Shown one piece after another: positions 42,330-53,694 of a stretch of DNA of 64,000 nt. The stretch's first letter is position 1; the number at the start of each line of letters is the position of its first letter. The position numbers and the translations under genes are program-made. This DNA is from Aradus depressus (taxonomy: Eukaryota > Arthropoda > Insecta > Hemiptera > Aradidae): NCBI GenBank assembly GCA_963662175.1, contig OY759217.1, positions 19,284,562-19,348,561 of the forward strand, in the 5' to 3' direction. The notes under the pieces are model-generated. The model ran no database searches. It was not told the DNA's origin and saw nothing but the letters and a program-made list of their open reading frames with translations.

Positions 42330-43100
42330 CAATTAACAACCCTTAAAAATATTCACAGTGACTAACATTATATGTAGTACATTATTGTGAATTCAAAATC
42401 TCCTTACGCAACCCTAAAGCCAAATTATTATTATTATTAAGGAAACACTTATTCATGTAAATAGTTAACACATTTGATTATTATGTATAATGTATATAGA
42501 TTGCAAATAAACGAAAAAAATTATAAAAAAATTACTAAGGTTATTTTTAATTTATTTTTTTATCGATACTTGAAATATCGAGATAATATTATTTCGTACA
42601 CCCCCTCCACCTGACAAAAATTTCTAAGAATATGAAATATATGAATAATTTTCCAATTTGCGACTTGTGACAATAATTCATTTTATTATTGGAATGAAAA
42701 AACGGCAAGTACTTTTAGAGAAAATGACTTCTGAAGCAGGAACAATCCATGAAGTAATGCCAATTAGTGAGGGACACAATTAATTAAATGTTGGAGATCT
42801 CCCATTTGGAGGGATGTTTTTTTTTTTTTTTTTTTTTGTTTTGATATGAGATATGCCCTGCGGGACGGGGGTTTAATTAACGCTTTGCACTCATCCTGAT
42901 CCTGATACTGATGTTTTCTCATCTCCTGAATGAATCCTACAAAAGGATCAGTCCTCTGATGAAACATCAATTTGGACTCACCCTAGAATAAAACACCATT
43001 TGCATGTTTGAATCTACCAAAATCCTACACACTAAATCCTGTAATACTCTTATTGTTCTTCGGTTAGTTGAGATTAAACAATGCGTGGAAAAGCTTGGAA
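42330..43100. other. Unassigned sequence with a T-run
   Basis: A T-run at 42819-42837 and TTATTATTATT near 42427. A SINE or LINE tail is possible at the T-run but no body is recognised. Confidence 0.4.
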
Positions 43101-43109
43101 AATTTGACT

Positions 43110-43450
43110 AAAAAAAAAAATCTTCAGTGAATCCACCTACAATGTATTTTTCCGGCACGAATTAAATTGATCCCACCAAAGTTTAGTTTGGGCTAAAAAT
43201 CAATATAATACAATAATTATTATAATTTGTGTCGTTATAATATATCGACACAAATTATAATAATTATTGTATTAGATATTATGTTTTACATCAGTAGTTA
43301 TTAGTTTTTTTGAATTGATCAACCCCTCTGACGAAACCTCCTCCTTATAGGTTTTTAAATTTACATATGAAATTTTGTGTCAGTTCTATCGGGAGTTATC
43401 GTGTTCACATACAAAATAACATACATTTTTTATAATTTTTGGAATAGAGG
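43110..43450 (+). repeat. Repeat R1 with an embedded perfect hairpin
   Basis: R1 blocks surround a 28-bp perfect inverted repeat, 43207-43234 with 43246-43273, separated by 11 bases. The arms include TTTGTGTCG, normally the start of the R1 TCGATAC module. Confidence 0.75.
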
Positions 43451-43465
43451 AAATCGGTCTATACT

Positions 43466-44040
43466 AAGGTGACCATCCGTCCCGATTTTTTCGGGACAGA
43501 CCCAATTTTTGAGGTTGGGTCCCGAAAAATTTGGAGCGTCATTCGGAACGGCCGTTTGTCCCGAATTTAGGTATGGGATTGTCATTTCAACAAAAAATTT
43601 CAACTATCGAACCAACCTCTCGGCATAATCCAAGCGAGTTGCATTATGGGATACCATGGGGCAAATAATCAACATTACGAGTGATACAATTGAGAAATGA
43701 TAATAATAATAAGATAGGGCTCAATGCCGAATTAATGTTTACACCTGTTTGGCCCATGGGTACCGTCTATGCTCTATGCTCTATGAGCGTATATAATATA
43801 TTAAAGGTAGCTGAATTTTTGCTTTGCCTTCCTGGAACAAATTCACCAACTGAAAGACTTTTTTCTTTAATGAACGATTTATGTTCACCAGAAAAAACTC
43901 AATTAACAGTCGACACTTTAAAATCAATTTTGGTTACAAAAGTCAACTTTAACATGTCCTGCCAAGACTTTTATAAAATGTTAATTTCTAACAAAACCTT
44001 GCTAAAAAAAATTCATTCATTTGGAAAGTACAATGCCTAA
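43466..44040 (+). pseudogene. hAT-type transposon fragment, transposase dimerisation end
   Basis: Begins AAGGTGACCATCCGTCCCG, a terminus typical of some animal hAT elements. A frame ending TAA at 44040 reads LCLPGTNSPTERLFSLMNDL, SPEKTQLTVDTLKSIL and VTKVNFNMSC, the C-terminal hAT dimerisation motif. The terminus and C-terminal end are separated by only about 300 bp, so the DDE core is deleted. No right TIR was seen. Confidence 0.7.
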
Positions 44041-44199
44041 TGTATGTAACTGTTTAACCAGTTCTATTTATACTTAAACAACATATCAAGAATTTGTGTT
44101 GTATTTTTATGTGTATTTAGATAATTAAAAAGTTCATTAAGACTCATTAATGATAATAAGGTGTATATTATAATATGGGGGAAAAGAAAACTCACAAGA

Positions 44200-44680
44200 G
44201 TCGATGTGATGAATGTATTGACACGATTTTATATGTATGTTTTAAATTCAAAGTCCTGTAAGAACGACACCTATTAATTTACAGCCGAATCGACCAAAGG
44301 AGGAGGGGGGGGGGGGGGGGTGTAGGAGGAGGCACAAAAGTGGAGAATGTCAAAATAACCTAATAATTGCCGGATAATTGATTAATTCGTGCTGGTGAAG
44401 TACATAGCCGGCGATTCACTGAAAATTGTTTTTTTTTATAATAAGAATTTTCCTAGACTTTCCCTCCTTATCTAAAAAAAGATTTTGGCACTCACTTCTA
44501 AGCGGAGTCAGGAACCTGCTGCGCCACATTAGATGGATCAATTTGTAATAAAAGTTGTCAAATATAGGCATTAGAGAAGGTAGTAGTAGAGTAACTCTCG
44601 GCTTTAACGACGAGTTCATATCGCCTACTACCAGAGCGTTCTTTCGCGACCTCATACAGGCTCAAGCTCACATATTAACG
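44200..44680 (-). repeat. R1 copy and S1 SINE fragment
   Basis: 44200-44420 is R1 in minus orientation with a G-run at 44308-44323 and the GTGCTGGTGAAGTACATAGC end. 44600-44670 is an S1 3' fragment (TCATATCGCCTACTACCAG). Confidence 0.7.
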
Positions 44681-44739
44681 TGATGGACGGCAGCCTCAAG
44701 GGCCTCTTGGCCGGGTTAGCTTACGAATATCTGAATGTA

Positions 44740-45130
44740 TTAATAGTATTTTTTTTTTTTTTTCAGAGCATAGCAGCATTTTTGTCTACAATGAAAACAG
44801 ATGCCAGGAAATTGCATATTGAAAGCAGAGAAGAGAAACAATTGACCAACAACTGTAACAATGGCCCCCACTAAATAAACTGACAAAGTTACTGCACATT
44901 GTCCCCCACCCCATCAATAACTTCATCTCCAACCAAATTCTATCTAGTCCAGCTCTTTCAGTCGAAATTCTGCCTGGATTGGAAAATTGGAAATGTCAGT
45001 TTGATCGCTACTTTTTTTCTGTTCATAGTATCTCAATTTTCAACATTACACGAAGTATGGAGAAAGTTAAGTAATCGCTCAGAAATTCGATGTTGAATTT
45101 TCACCACGATTTCATTTTTTCCAGCCCACT
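44740..45130. other. Unassigned stretch with R1 end
   Basis: A T-run at 44752-44763 and an R1 3' end near 45048-45130 (ACGAAGTATGG, AGAAATTCGATGTTGAATTT). The rest is not recognised. Confidence 0.4.
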
Positions 45131-45443
45131 GAGTCCAGTAATTAAAAAAAAAAAACTCGGTGAAAAACTGGTTATGTACATCCGCAACAGGAATTAAACA
45201 AATGAAATTTTGTGTCTTCAGAGTTTTTGTGTTAGCCTTCCCTTTGGTAGATTTGGTTGAAAATTAATAGGTGTTATTGATAAAGGTTTATAGTTGAACA
45301 AATAAAATTTCTTGTTGACACATTCATTATATCGGGAGAGTTAAGACAGACACACACAAACACAGACAGACACAACTTTTTGGTTTTCAAAAATAAAGAA
45401 AACGTATGTTTTAAAAAAAATATTGTCTATTTCACAAATAATA

Positions 45444-45492
45444 TATAATATGGGAGTACTTTCGGTATTGCTACCATCTCCAGCCACGACTT
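45444..45492 (-). ncRNA. Hammerhead ribozyme relic, family C (left arm)
   Basis: Identical layout to the right-arm copy except the core reads CUGGAGA: A6 is G, expected to inactivate it. Helix II and helix III are perfect. Confidence 0.65.
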
Positions 45493-45949
45493 AACAAATA
45501 CTAAATTGAAGTTCAACTAGGTAGTTTACAATCCAAGCGGTAGGTAGGTATCCTTTTTCAGCCCCTACGGGGTTTCCTATCCTTTCTGTACAGTTAATAT
45601 TTGAAATATGGAAAAACATAAAAAATGACATTTCGTCCCAAAATTACTCTCTCAAAAAACTGTATATTTTATTTTATAAAACTTTTTATTTTATTTTTAT
45701 TTGTATTCATATATTAACAATTGTTATCTTTAATTCACTTCATATATGCATTTAATCAACACATAGTATTTCAAAAAATTTTTATTTTTAAGATCCCAAT
45801 TTGGTACAAAATGTCATTTTTTATGTTTTTCCATATTTCAAATATTAACTGTACAGAAAGGATAGGAAAACCCCGTAGGGGCTGAAAAAGGATACCTACC
45901 TACCGCTTGGATTGTAAACTACCTAGTTGAACTTCAATTTAGTATTTGT

Positions 45950-46000
45950 TAAGTCGTGGCTGAAGATGGTAGCAATACCGAAAGTACTCCCATATTATAT
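45950..46000 (+). ncRNA. Hammerhead ribozyme, family C (right arm), intact
   Basis: Helix I GUGG/CCAU, core CUGAAGA 45960-45966, extra U 45967, helix II GGUA/UACC with GCAA loop (45968-45979), GAAA 45980-45983, helix III AGUACU 45983-45988, predicted cleavage after C45989. Confidence 0.78.
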
Positions 46001-46109
46001 ATTATTTGTGAAATAGACAATATTTTTTAAAAAAACATACGTTTTCTTTATTTTTATCAAGTGTTTCACAATATCTCTGCAAAAATGTTAAGTATCATTT
46101 TTGGTTTTC

Positions 46110-46550
46110 GTTTTGGAATCAAGAGGTCAGAAAATATGAAATTCCGTTAAAAACTCCGCATCGAATTTTTGACCGATTACTTCCCCTATGCTTAAAAAAT
46201 CTTGTCTTTGTCTCCTTTCTAATCTTGTCCTGTCCGCCACGAAATTTTATATGTGCAACCAGAACCCCATAGAGACGATTGTATTGACGATAGTGATTTT
46301 TAGCCAAATGTGTCAAAAGTAAAGGGGAGGATTGGTGGGGGCTTAACTCAGAACCTTAATATCTGCTCATCTAATCATTGTATTTACGCAAATTTTTATA
46401 TATACATCTAAAACTGCATAAAAATGACACATATCGTTAAAAACCCTAATGAACTCTCGATATAATGATTGCCTCAGTACCAAATCTAGTTCGAGGATTC
46501 AGGTAAAACTGTATGCTTGATTCGCGTTGGGGAAGTACATTTCCGACGAT
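46110..46550. repeat. Repeat R1, two facing pieces
   Basis: 46110-46190 completes the R1 copy split by the HHR-C element (plus strand). 46245-46550 is another R1 copy in minus orientation, ending GTTGGGGAAGTACATTTCCG. Confidence 0.7.
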
Positions 46551-46908
46551 TAAAAAAAACTTTACTCTTCTCTGATTTTACATGCACTTGAAATAGTTTA
46601 CACTATCCCGCCGATATTAAAAGGTTAAGAAAACACTAAAATTTCTATGGAGGATCCATGATATGTGGAAGTTTTAAGGGATCTTCAACCCTTCAAAGGA
46701 TCTAGATGCCTTTGTGTACACAGGAAAAGTTTTGTTTAAACTTGAAGTTTCATGAGATAGGAGATAAACGAGGCGAATGGAAAATAAGATTATGTAAGCA
46801 AAGGCTCAAACGAAATGGAGCACTCAAATGATAGCTATGATGTAGTAAAGTAGTTACAGTCTATGGGCTGAATGCTTATGACTCAAGTACCTAAAATACC
46901 ATGAAGTA

Positions 46909-48500
46909 AGTCCAGCCTTATTACTGAAGATAGTCTCAATGTTTACCGAAAGTGGCTATGTAACAAATCATTTAAAGGTGTATGTGACACAGGAATAGTG
47001 TAGGTCCAGTATCCTTCCTGAAGATAGTCTTAATGTTTACCGAAAGTGGCTATGTAACAAATCATTTAAAGGTGTATGTGACACAGGAATAGTGTAGGTC
47101 CAGTATCCTTCCTGAAGATAGTCTCAATGTTTACCGAAAGTGGCTATGTAACAAATCATTTAAAGGTGTATGTGACACAGGAATAGTGTAGGTCCAGTAT
47201 CCTTCCTGAAGATAGTCTTAATGTTTACCGAAATTGGTTATGTAACAAATCATTTAAAGGTCTATTAGACACAGGAATAGTGTAGGTCCAGTCTCCTTCC
47301 TGAAGATAGTCTTAATGTTTACCGAAATTGGTTATGTAACAAATCATTTAAAGGTCTATTAGACACAGGAATAGTGTAGGTCCAGTCTCCTTCCTGAAGA
47401 TAGTCTTAATGTTTACCGAAATTGGTTATGTAACAAATCATTTAAAGGTCTATTAGACACAGGAATAGTGTAGGTCCAGTCTCCTTCCTGAAGATAGTCT
47501 TAATGTTTACCGAAATTGGTTATGTAACAAATCATTTAAAGGTCTATTAGACACAGGAATAGTGTAGGTCCAGTATCCTTCCTGAAGATAGTCTTAATGT
47601 TTACCGAAATTGGTTATGTAACAAATCATTTAAAGGTCTATTAGACACAGGAATAGTGTAGGTCCAGTCTCCTTCCTGAAGATAGTCTTAATGTTTACCG
47701 AAATTGGTTATGTAACAAATCATTTAAAGGTCTATTAGACACAGGAATAGTGTAGGTCCAGTCTCCTTCCTGAAGATAGTCTTAATGTTTACCGAAATTG
47801 GTTATGTAACAAATCATTTAAAGGTCTATTAGACACAGGAATAGTGTAGGTCCAGTATCCTTCCTGAAGATAGTCTCAATGTTTACCGAAAGTGGCTATG
47901 TAACAAATCATTTAAAGGTGTATGTGACACAGGAATAGTGTAGGTCCAGTCTTCTTCCTGAAGATAGTCTTAATGTTTACCGAAATTGGTTATGTAACAA
48001 GTCATTTAAAGGTCTATTAGACACAGGAATAGTGTAGGTCCAGTATCCTTCCTGAAGATAGTCTCAATGTTTACCGAAAGTGGTTATGTAACAAATCATT
48101 TAAAGGTCTATATGAAGAGGCTATTTGGTACAGGAATAATGTCGGTCCAATCTCCTTCCTAATGATGGTCTCAAATGAGCGACAACAAAACATCACTTTC
48201 CATTCGTAATTGCGAATTTAGTCTGCGTGAAGGTCTCAATGTTTACCGAAAGTGGTTATGTAACAAAAAATTTAAAGGTCTATTAGACACAGGAATAGTG
48301 TAGGTCCAGTCTCCTTTTTAAAGATGGTCTCAATGTTTACCGCAAATGGTTATGTAAGAATCATTTAAAGGTCTATATGAAGAGGCTATTAGGTACAGTA
48401 ATAATGTAGGTACAATCTCCTTCCTAAAGATGGTCTCAAATGAGCGACAACAAAACCCAACTTTCCATTCGTAATTGCGAATTTAGTCTGCGTGAAGCGG
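46909..48500 (+). repeat. Satellite array, 94-bp unit, about 13 copies plus diverged copies
   Basis: TAGGTCCAGT recurs exactly every 94 bp from 47001. Two variants occur: GAAAGTGGCTATG with GGTGTATGTGACAC, and GAAATTGGTTATG with GGTCTATTAGACAC. The second fills the middle and the first lies at the flanks. Diverged copies with inserted sequence (AATGAGCGACAACAAAAC) run to about 48500. Confidence 0.92.
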
Positions 48501-48749
48501 CCTTAGAAGCAAGGTCAAAAATGTGTCGTTACAAAACTTTCCAAGGACCTTTCTTTCTTTCAAATTCTTTCGATGAATAGAATCCGATGTATTCAAATTT
48601 CGACCTACCTGAAAACCCAATATATATCTAACTTAATTTTATTTTAATTTATTTATTTTGTGTTGTTCAAATAGAATTTGATTTAAATTTAGTCAAAAGA
48701 GTTCAAATAAAATGAATGAAAGTTAGAAAAAAAAGAGAAAAAAAAGAGT

Positions 48750-49114
48750 GTTTTTTTCATGAAATCTCATTACGCTGAAAAGACTAGAAAATGACTTGGA
48801 CAATAAAACGCTCCATCCCTTTCAGCTGGCTACAATAAACAAATTAAAAGGCTGTAGAGCTTTTTTATATAGATGTTTAATTAGAGAACAAATAAATAGT
48901 TTTAGGAGAGGAAGGGTGAATGAATGGGCGCTCGTTTCAAGGATTAGAGTTTATTTGCAACTGTGGACCGTTGGTGATAAGTCAACAGAAGACCAAATTG
49001 GCGCTTATATGCTGCATCAGTGCACGATTAATCTAAGAAATAATCAAAAGCACCAATTCTGGGGAAAAACATTGTTGTTTCCAAGGTACAACGTTATTTC
49101 TTATAAGAAATAAA
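48750..49114 (+). CDS. Unidentified open frame, probably a gene or virus/transposon relic
   Basis: Open from just after a TGA near 48758 to a TAA at 49111, about 118 codons with no in-frame ATG at the left end. Composition is protein-like: LHPFQLATINKLKGCRAFLY, FRRGRVNEWALVSRIRVYLQ, KSTEDQIGAYMLHQCTINLR and KHQFWGKTLLFPRYN. I do not recognise the family. Lack of a start and of splice signals suggests a fragment. It could be an endogenised viral or transposon piece. Confidence 0.45.
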
Positions 49115-49282
49115 ATAAGATATGTCTATAAAAATATAAATAGTACCTAGGAGTATTATATTAGGAATTAGGAAAAGTTTTAGGAATATGATATTATACT
49201 CATGTATCTTCCATTGTTTATTATTAAATATATATATATATATATTATTTCTCTCATATGTGTTTCTAAGATTTAATATCGG

Positions 49283-49442
49283 TTAAGCACGCCCTTCTTC
49301 GAATGGGACGTTAGCAATGGTCCCGAGCCTGTACGATGTTAGGTACACGTTAAAGACTCCTATCCTAGGTGAATAAAAATTAAGGGTAGGCAAAATATAA
49401 TACGAGTGACGAAAGAGCGCTCTGGTAGTAGACGATATGACA
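49283..49442 (+). mobile_element. S1 SINE, 5'-truncated
   Basis: Starts in the body at GGTTAAGCACGCCCTTCTTC and runs to GCGCTCTGGTAGTAGACGAT; head missing. Confidence 0.8.
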
Positions 49443-49628
49443 TTCCTCCAGCAACTCCGCTTCTTATAGCGATTCCTCGGAAACATGTTAATATGAACAT
49501 CGCTTCTTATTGAGAGAAAGGCGAGCGTCAGATTTAAGTAGAGGTTAAATATGTTCCTCATTAAAAATTAAATATTAACAAATTAAAATATATCAAAAAA
49601 GGGGTGGAACCATGGAAAACGTCCGTAA

Positions 49629-50520
49629 GGGATAACCGACGAGAAGAGGCTACGAGCGGGTCACAGTCGGCTGAGCCACGGCCACCTGATAAGAAGAGAG
49701 GAAGCCAGGAAGTGTGAAGTGTGCGAAGAGGATCTGTCGGTGCGGCACATCCTGGAGAAGTGTCCACTCTATCAGGAGGAGCTGTCGGTGCGGCACATCC
49801 TGGAGAAGTGTCCACTCTATCAGGAGGAGCTGTCGGTGCGGCACATCCTGGAGGAGTGTCCACTCTATCAGGAGGAGCTGTCGGTGCGGCACGTCCTGGA
49901 GAAGTGTCCACTCTATCAGGAGGAGCTGTCGGTGCGGCACATCCTGGAGGAGTGTCCACTCTATCAGGAGGAGCTGTCGGTGCGGCACATCCTGGAGAAG
50001 TGTCCACTCTATCAGGAGGAGCTGTCGGTGCGGCACATCCTGGAGGAGTGTCCACTTTATCAGGAGGAGCTGTCGGTGCGGCACATCCTGGAGAAGTGTC
50101 CACTCTATCAGGAGGAGCTGTCGGTGCGGCACATCCTGGAGAAGTGTCCACTCTATCAGGAGGAGCTGTCGGTGCGGCACATCCTGGAGGAGTGTCCACT
50201 CTATCAGGAGGAGCTGTCGGTGCGGCACATCCTGGAGGAGTGTCCACTCTATCAGGAGGAGCTGTCGGTGCGGCACATCCTGGAGTAGTGTCCACTCTAT
50301 CAGGAGGAGCTGTCGGTGCGGCACATCTTGGAGGAGTGTCCAGTCTATCAGGAGGAGCTGGCCAGGAGAGGCATCACTAGAGCACTGCCAGCAGCCCTGG
50401 GCAACCACCGAGAGGCACTCCAGAGGACTATAGACTTCTTTAGAGATACAAAGCTAATGGACAAGCTATAATGCAAGCTAAAATGTAAAAGTATACAATA
50501 ATAAATTAAAAAAAAAAAAA
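49629..50520 (+). pseudogene. LINE ORF2 C-terminal end with amplified zinc motif
   Basis: One frame runs from 49629 to a TAA at 50469-50471 and is broken only by a TAG at 50286-50288. It starts LRAGHSRLSHGHLIRREEAR, then the zinc-type motif CEVCEEDLSVRHILEKC, and after the amplified section ends LARRGITRALPAALGNHREA, LQRTIDFFRDTKLMDKL. A 3' A-run follows at 50508-50521. The RLSHG and C..C...HIL..C pattern is that of the C-terminal zinc tail of non-LTR ORF2 proteins. The RT is absent, so this is a 5'-truncated insertion. Confidence 0.8.
49734..50345 (+). repeat. Coding minisatellite, 48-bp unit, 13 copies
   Basis: Each 48-bp unit encodes CPLYQEELSVRHILE plus K or E, i.e. the His and last Cys of the zinc motif. 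Units differ at only one to three positions. The twelfth boundary carries GAG TAG. Long frames in the other reading frames and on the minus strand are shadows. Confidence 0.95.
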
Positions 50521-51090
50521 ATTAACATCTCAATGTTCTTAGATGTTTATGACCTAGATGTTGAGCACCTATAACCCTAACCCTAATCCTGTACCTTATT
50601 ATTCGAAATAAATCGGGAAGGCTAGGCAAAGTTAGGATAGGAAGGGTTGGGTTTAAAGTGGTATTTGTGTTGGGCACAATGAACCACCTCGTTAGCAACA
50701 TCAAGGACAGTCTATAGAGGAGGACAGGTCCTTTTGAATAATGTAAGGACCACCCACCCGCTCCTCAAGGACCCCTCAGCTTCTAGTGTCAATATTTAGT
50801 AAGGCGTGGATCTCCACACTAATGGAGCTTAGGTCCAAAGGCGATTACACCTGAATTAAGGTGATTTCTCAGGGTTCAGTAAGAGCGAAGTTGTTGGGGG
50901 CAAAGACACACACAAACAGATTTCAAGTCAAGATTTAATACTTTTTTTGTTTTATGCATTTATTATATTTTTTTGTTCTTTTTTTTTCAAGTACAAGACT
51001 TCAGTTGGATGTAATGTTGGTTTCGTAGGTAGAATACCCTTATTCGTCGATACATTTTTCAAACTGGTAGCCACCAAGACATCTCTATTA
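50521..51090. other. Unassigned sequence
   Basis: Includes a very short CCCTAACCCTAA-like run at about 50575, far too short for a telomeric tract. Nothing else recognised. Confidence 0.45.
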
Positions 51091-51390
51091 TTACAATAAG
51101 CTGATCTTTATTAGTTATATAAAAACTGTTGTGTGATTTCTCCTATGGTCGAGTCATTAAATGTATGTACAATTGCAAAATAGTGAATATATAATAGTGT
51201 ATTCAAAAGTATGGAAGTGTTGCAATATATTTAATCAATTTTGTATTAGTTTTCAACACTCATGATTGTTCTTGTGTCTAAAATAATTAATCCTACGACA
51301 AATAATGTTAATATAATTTTTTTTATTATTTTATTTTTCGCGGCCATGAACTATATGAATAAAGTGATTTTTCTTTACTTTTATTATTAC
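51090..51390 (+). repeat. Duplicated unit, copy 1 (empty SINE site)
   Basis: Aligns with 53695-54223: AATAAGCTGATCTTTATTAG, GTGTGATTTCTCCTATGGTC, TTTTCGCGGCCATGAACTAT and AATAAAGTGATTTTTCT. At the SINE position of copy 2 this copy reads ATATAATAGTGTATTC without insertion. Confidence 0.8.
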
Positions 51391-51599
51391 ATTTTTATTA
51401 TATTAACCTAGTTGCTGAACGTCACCCTGACATTAACCTGTATTAATCTATAACTTATCTATAACAGAGTTCATACTTCCCCCTCAGAAACAGACTATTA
51501 CAATATCATAAGGGAAAAAGTAAACATTTAATTTTGAAAGATTTGAAAGAGAGGTTACATAGTGAGAAGGCCCAAAACATATATTGAGTGCGAGCTAGA

Positions 51600-52060
51600 A
51601 TTTCCATGAAATTTCACACGTGGCATCCTTGTAAGTCTGGTTCAAATTTGGGCTAAATGGTATCTCTGGATTTTAAATGGGAAGGTGAGGGTTGTGAGGA
51701 GGCTCAAAACATAATATCAGTGCTAGCTTTTTAATGGCTGAAATTTACTGCCGTCATAATTAATGTATAGACACAAAATTTAATATTTAAATTCAAAACC
51801 CGATAAGGAGACAATTTTTAATAATTTCTCGCGGAATTTGCCGAAGGGATGCGGGTGATCAGAGAAGGGAGGCCTGACTCAAAAATCCTAATAAATGCCG
51901 ATGTAATGGTATCGAGACGAAATTTTATATTTAAATTCAAAACCTTATAAGGACTATTATTAATTTTCCGAAAAATCGACCAAAGGAAAGAGGGGGATCA
52001 GAGGATAAGGTTCGACTCTGAAACCTTAATTACTGCCGATATATCGATACAAAGTTGAAT
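51600..52060 (-). repeat. Dispersed repeat R1, minus orientation
   Basis: Several R1 modules (anchors near 51765, 51905 and 52035). The last is interrupted by the pogo-like MITE and resumes briefly at 52673. Confidence 0.75.
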
Positions 52061-52061
52061 A

Positions 52062-52670
52062 CAGTGGAATCCCGATATTTCGTATCCCGATTATTCGTAT
52101 TTCCGGCTAATTCGTACAAAGTTGCCGGTCCCCAGAGAAAATCCCGATAAGTGGTATAAAAACAATGCATTTCGGACCCCTCGGTAATTCGTATTATTTT
52201 TATGCTCGAGGTCACTTAAAACGTCTTATAATTCGTATTTCCAGCTTAAAAACCTCGTTAATTCTTACTGTTTTCAAGAGGGGGAGAAAGGACAGTGAGA
52301 GACGAGAGAGCAGAATGAGTGCGAGATAAATGTTGTCTAGGAAATCACGTAATTTCTAAAGGAAAGTTTTAGCAATTTTATTGATCTTTTCTAACATTTT
52401 TTCGAACAAATGTTTGATTGGTGTTTATTTAATCTAGAACATATGTACATATTTTTTATTGCATGTATTGTTTATTGTATAGTTTAGTATAAAGCAGTGT
52501 TTATTGCATAGTTGTTATCCTTACCACATTGTACATCCTTCTTAATACATACATATTTGCATTAATACGTTTTTAATTTTTTTTATTTCGTACTCCCGAT
52601 AATTGGTAATCCCGATAATTCGTACCAAACCGTCAGTCCCTTGACCATACGAATTATCGGGATTCTACTG
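52062..52670. mobile_element. pogo/Tigger-like MITE, TA target
   Basis: CAGTGGAATCCCGATATTTC at 52062 and GAATTATCGGGATTCTACTG at 52670 form imperfect TIRs, flanked by TA. ATTCGTA-type motifs recur inside both ends. No transposase. Confidence 0.82.
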
Positions 52671-52679
52671 TATAATCAT

Positions 52680-53370
52680 TCAAAAGCCCCTATGTAGTCA
52701 ACTATATTTAAGCTCGAACCAAATCAATTGGTACACCAAGTATTAATGGGAGTTGTTAATGGAATATTGAGAAGATGGTTGGGGAGAAGTTTGGAAGGGG
52801 GGGTAGTTGTGGAGTCCATTCTTCTGATGTACATGAACTAGTGGTTGGGAACTTTACCCGTAGATCACATCTGTACCTTTGTTCTCCAGATCTGATCTGG
52901 GAACTCTGTTTGTCCAGGACAGCATCTCTACCACTTTACCACTTCTCCAGTCTAGGACAATACTCCCCACTCCACTCCTATCTGTCTGCTAATATCAAGA
53001 TAGACGGCTATACAATCCATGGTGCCATCTATTGTCCCACTTTTGAAACACTACTTTTTATTAGCTAAAATTCAAAGAACTTAAATATAGTAATTCTATG
53101 CTCACCGTATATATATGTCATTCCAAGTATCAAATTCGACTAATATTTTGAGTGTTAACAAAAAAACTGTTCCAATTGTACAATAACTTATTTGTTCACA
53201 AAATTATATTTCTTTCATTAGGTTGCAAAAAATGTATCTGGATATGTTCATAAAGTTTTATTGAAGAGAAAGTCTAAGAAAAATATATATTAAATTGAAG
53301 AAAATTAAAAAGTCTCAAACTAAAAGTCCATAAGTAAGTAGTATACTCTTCTCTCTTCAAATGGTTTTTA
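52680..53370. other. Unassigned; one small open frame at 52775-53068
   Basis: The 97-codon frame has no recognised motif, and no splice or promoter evidence supports it. Confidence 0.4.
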
Positions 53371-53377
53371 ACAGTTA

Positions 53378-53675
53378 GTTATTGTGACCTCATGCCCGGG
53401 CTTTAACTTCGAGGTCATATCGCCTATGTCCAGAGCAGAGCGCTCTTTCGTCACTCTAGGACATGAGCCCGACTCTACAATGGGAGTCCTAAATTCTGTC
53501 TACCCTAAATTTTATTCACCTAGGGGAAGGGATCTTCCTGACATCGTATCGGCTCGAGACCATCGCTTAATATCAGAAGGACGGTGGGCTAAAGGTTTTA
53601 TCGCCTCCCAGTTAAAAACCAAAGGGGCTCGGCCGAGTTTCGAACCCGCGATTTTGAGTTCGTTAAGCTAACTTG
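53378..53675 (-). mobile_element. S1 SINE, minus orientation
   Basis: Runs from GACCTCATGCCCGGGC to the box B region GTTTCGAACCCGCG near 53640; the head is partly degraded. Confidence 0.83.
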
Positions 53676-53694
53676 ACTTTTCAAGTTAAAGTAA

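Larger units (their letters stand above)
45389..46097. mobile_element. HHR-family C fold-back element with 12-bp TSD
   Basis: TTTTTGGTTTTC is duplicated at 45377-45388 and 46098-46109, inside an R1 copy. Inverted arms of about 240 bp (about 45389-45630 and 45811-46056) surround a 180-bp AT-rich centre, and a 40-bp single-copy tail follows on the right. Each arm carries a family C ribozyme; only the right one has an intact core. No coding sequence. Confidence 0.85.

Noticed and set aside
46909..48130. CRISPR array
   Set aside because: Units are contiguous 94-bp tandem repeats with no unique spacers, and the genome is eukaryotic.
49561..50433. Overlapping frames of 219-252 codons on both strands
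   Set aside because: Shadows of the 48-bp array; only the LINE frame starting at 49629 continues into non-repeat protein sequence on both sides.
50570..50590. Telomeric repeat CCCTAA
   Set aside because: Only about two units; chance or degenerate sequence.
52775..53068. 97-codon frame as a gene
   Set aside because: No domain, splice or composition support.
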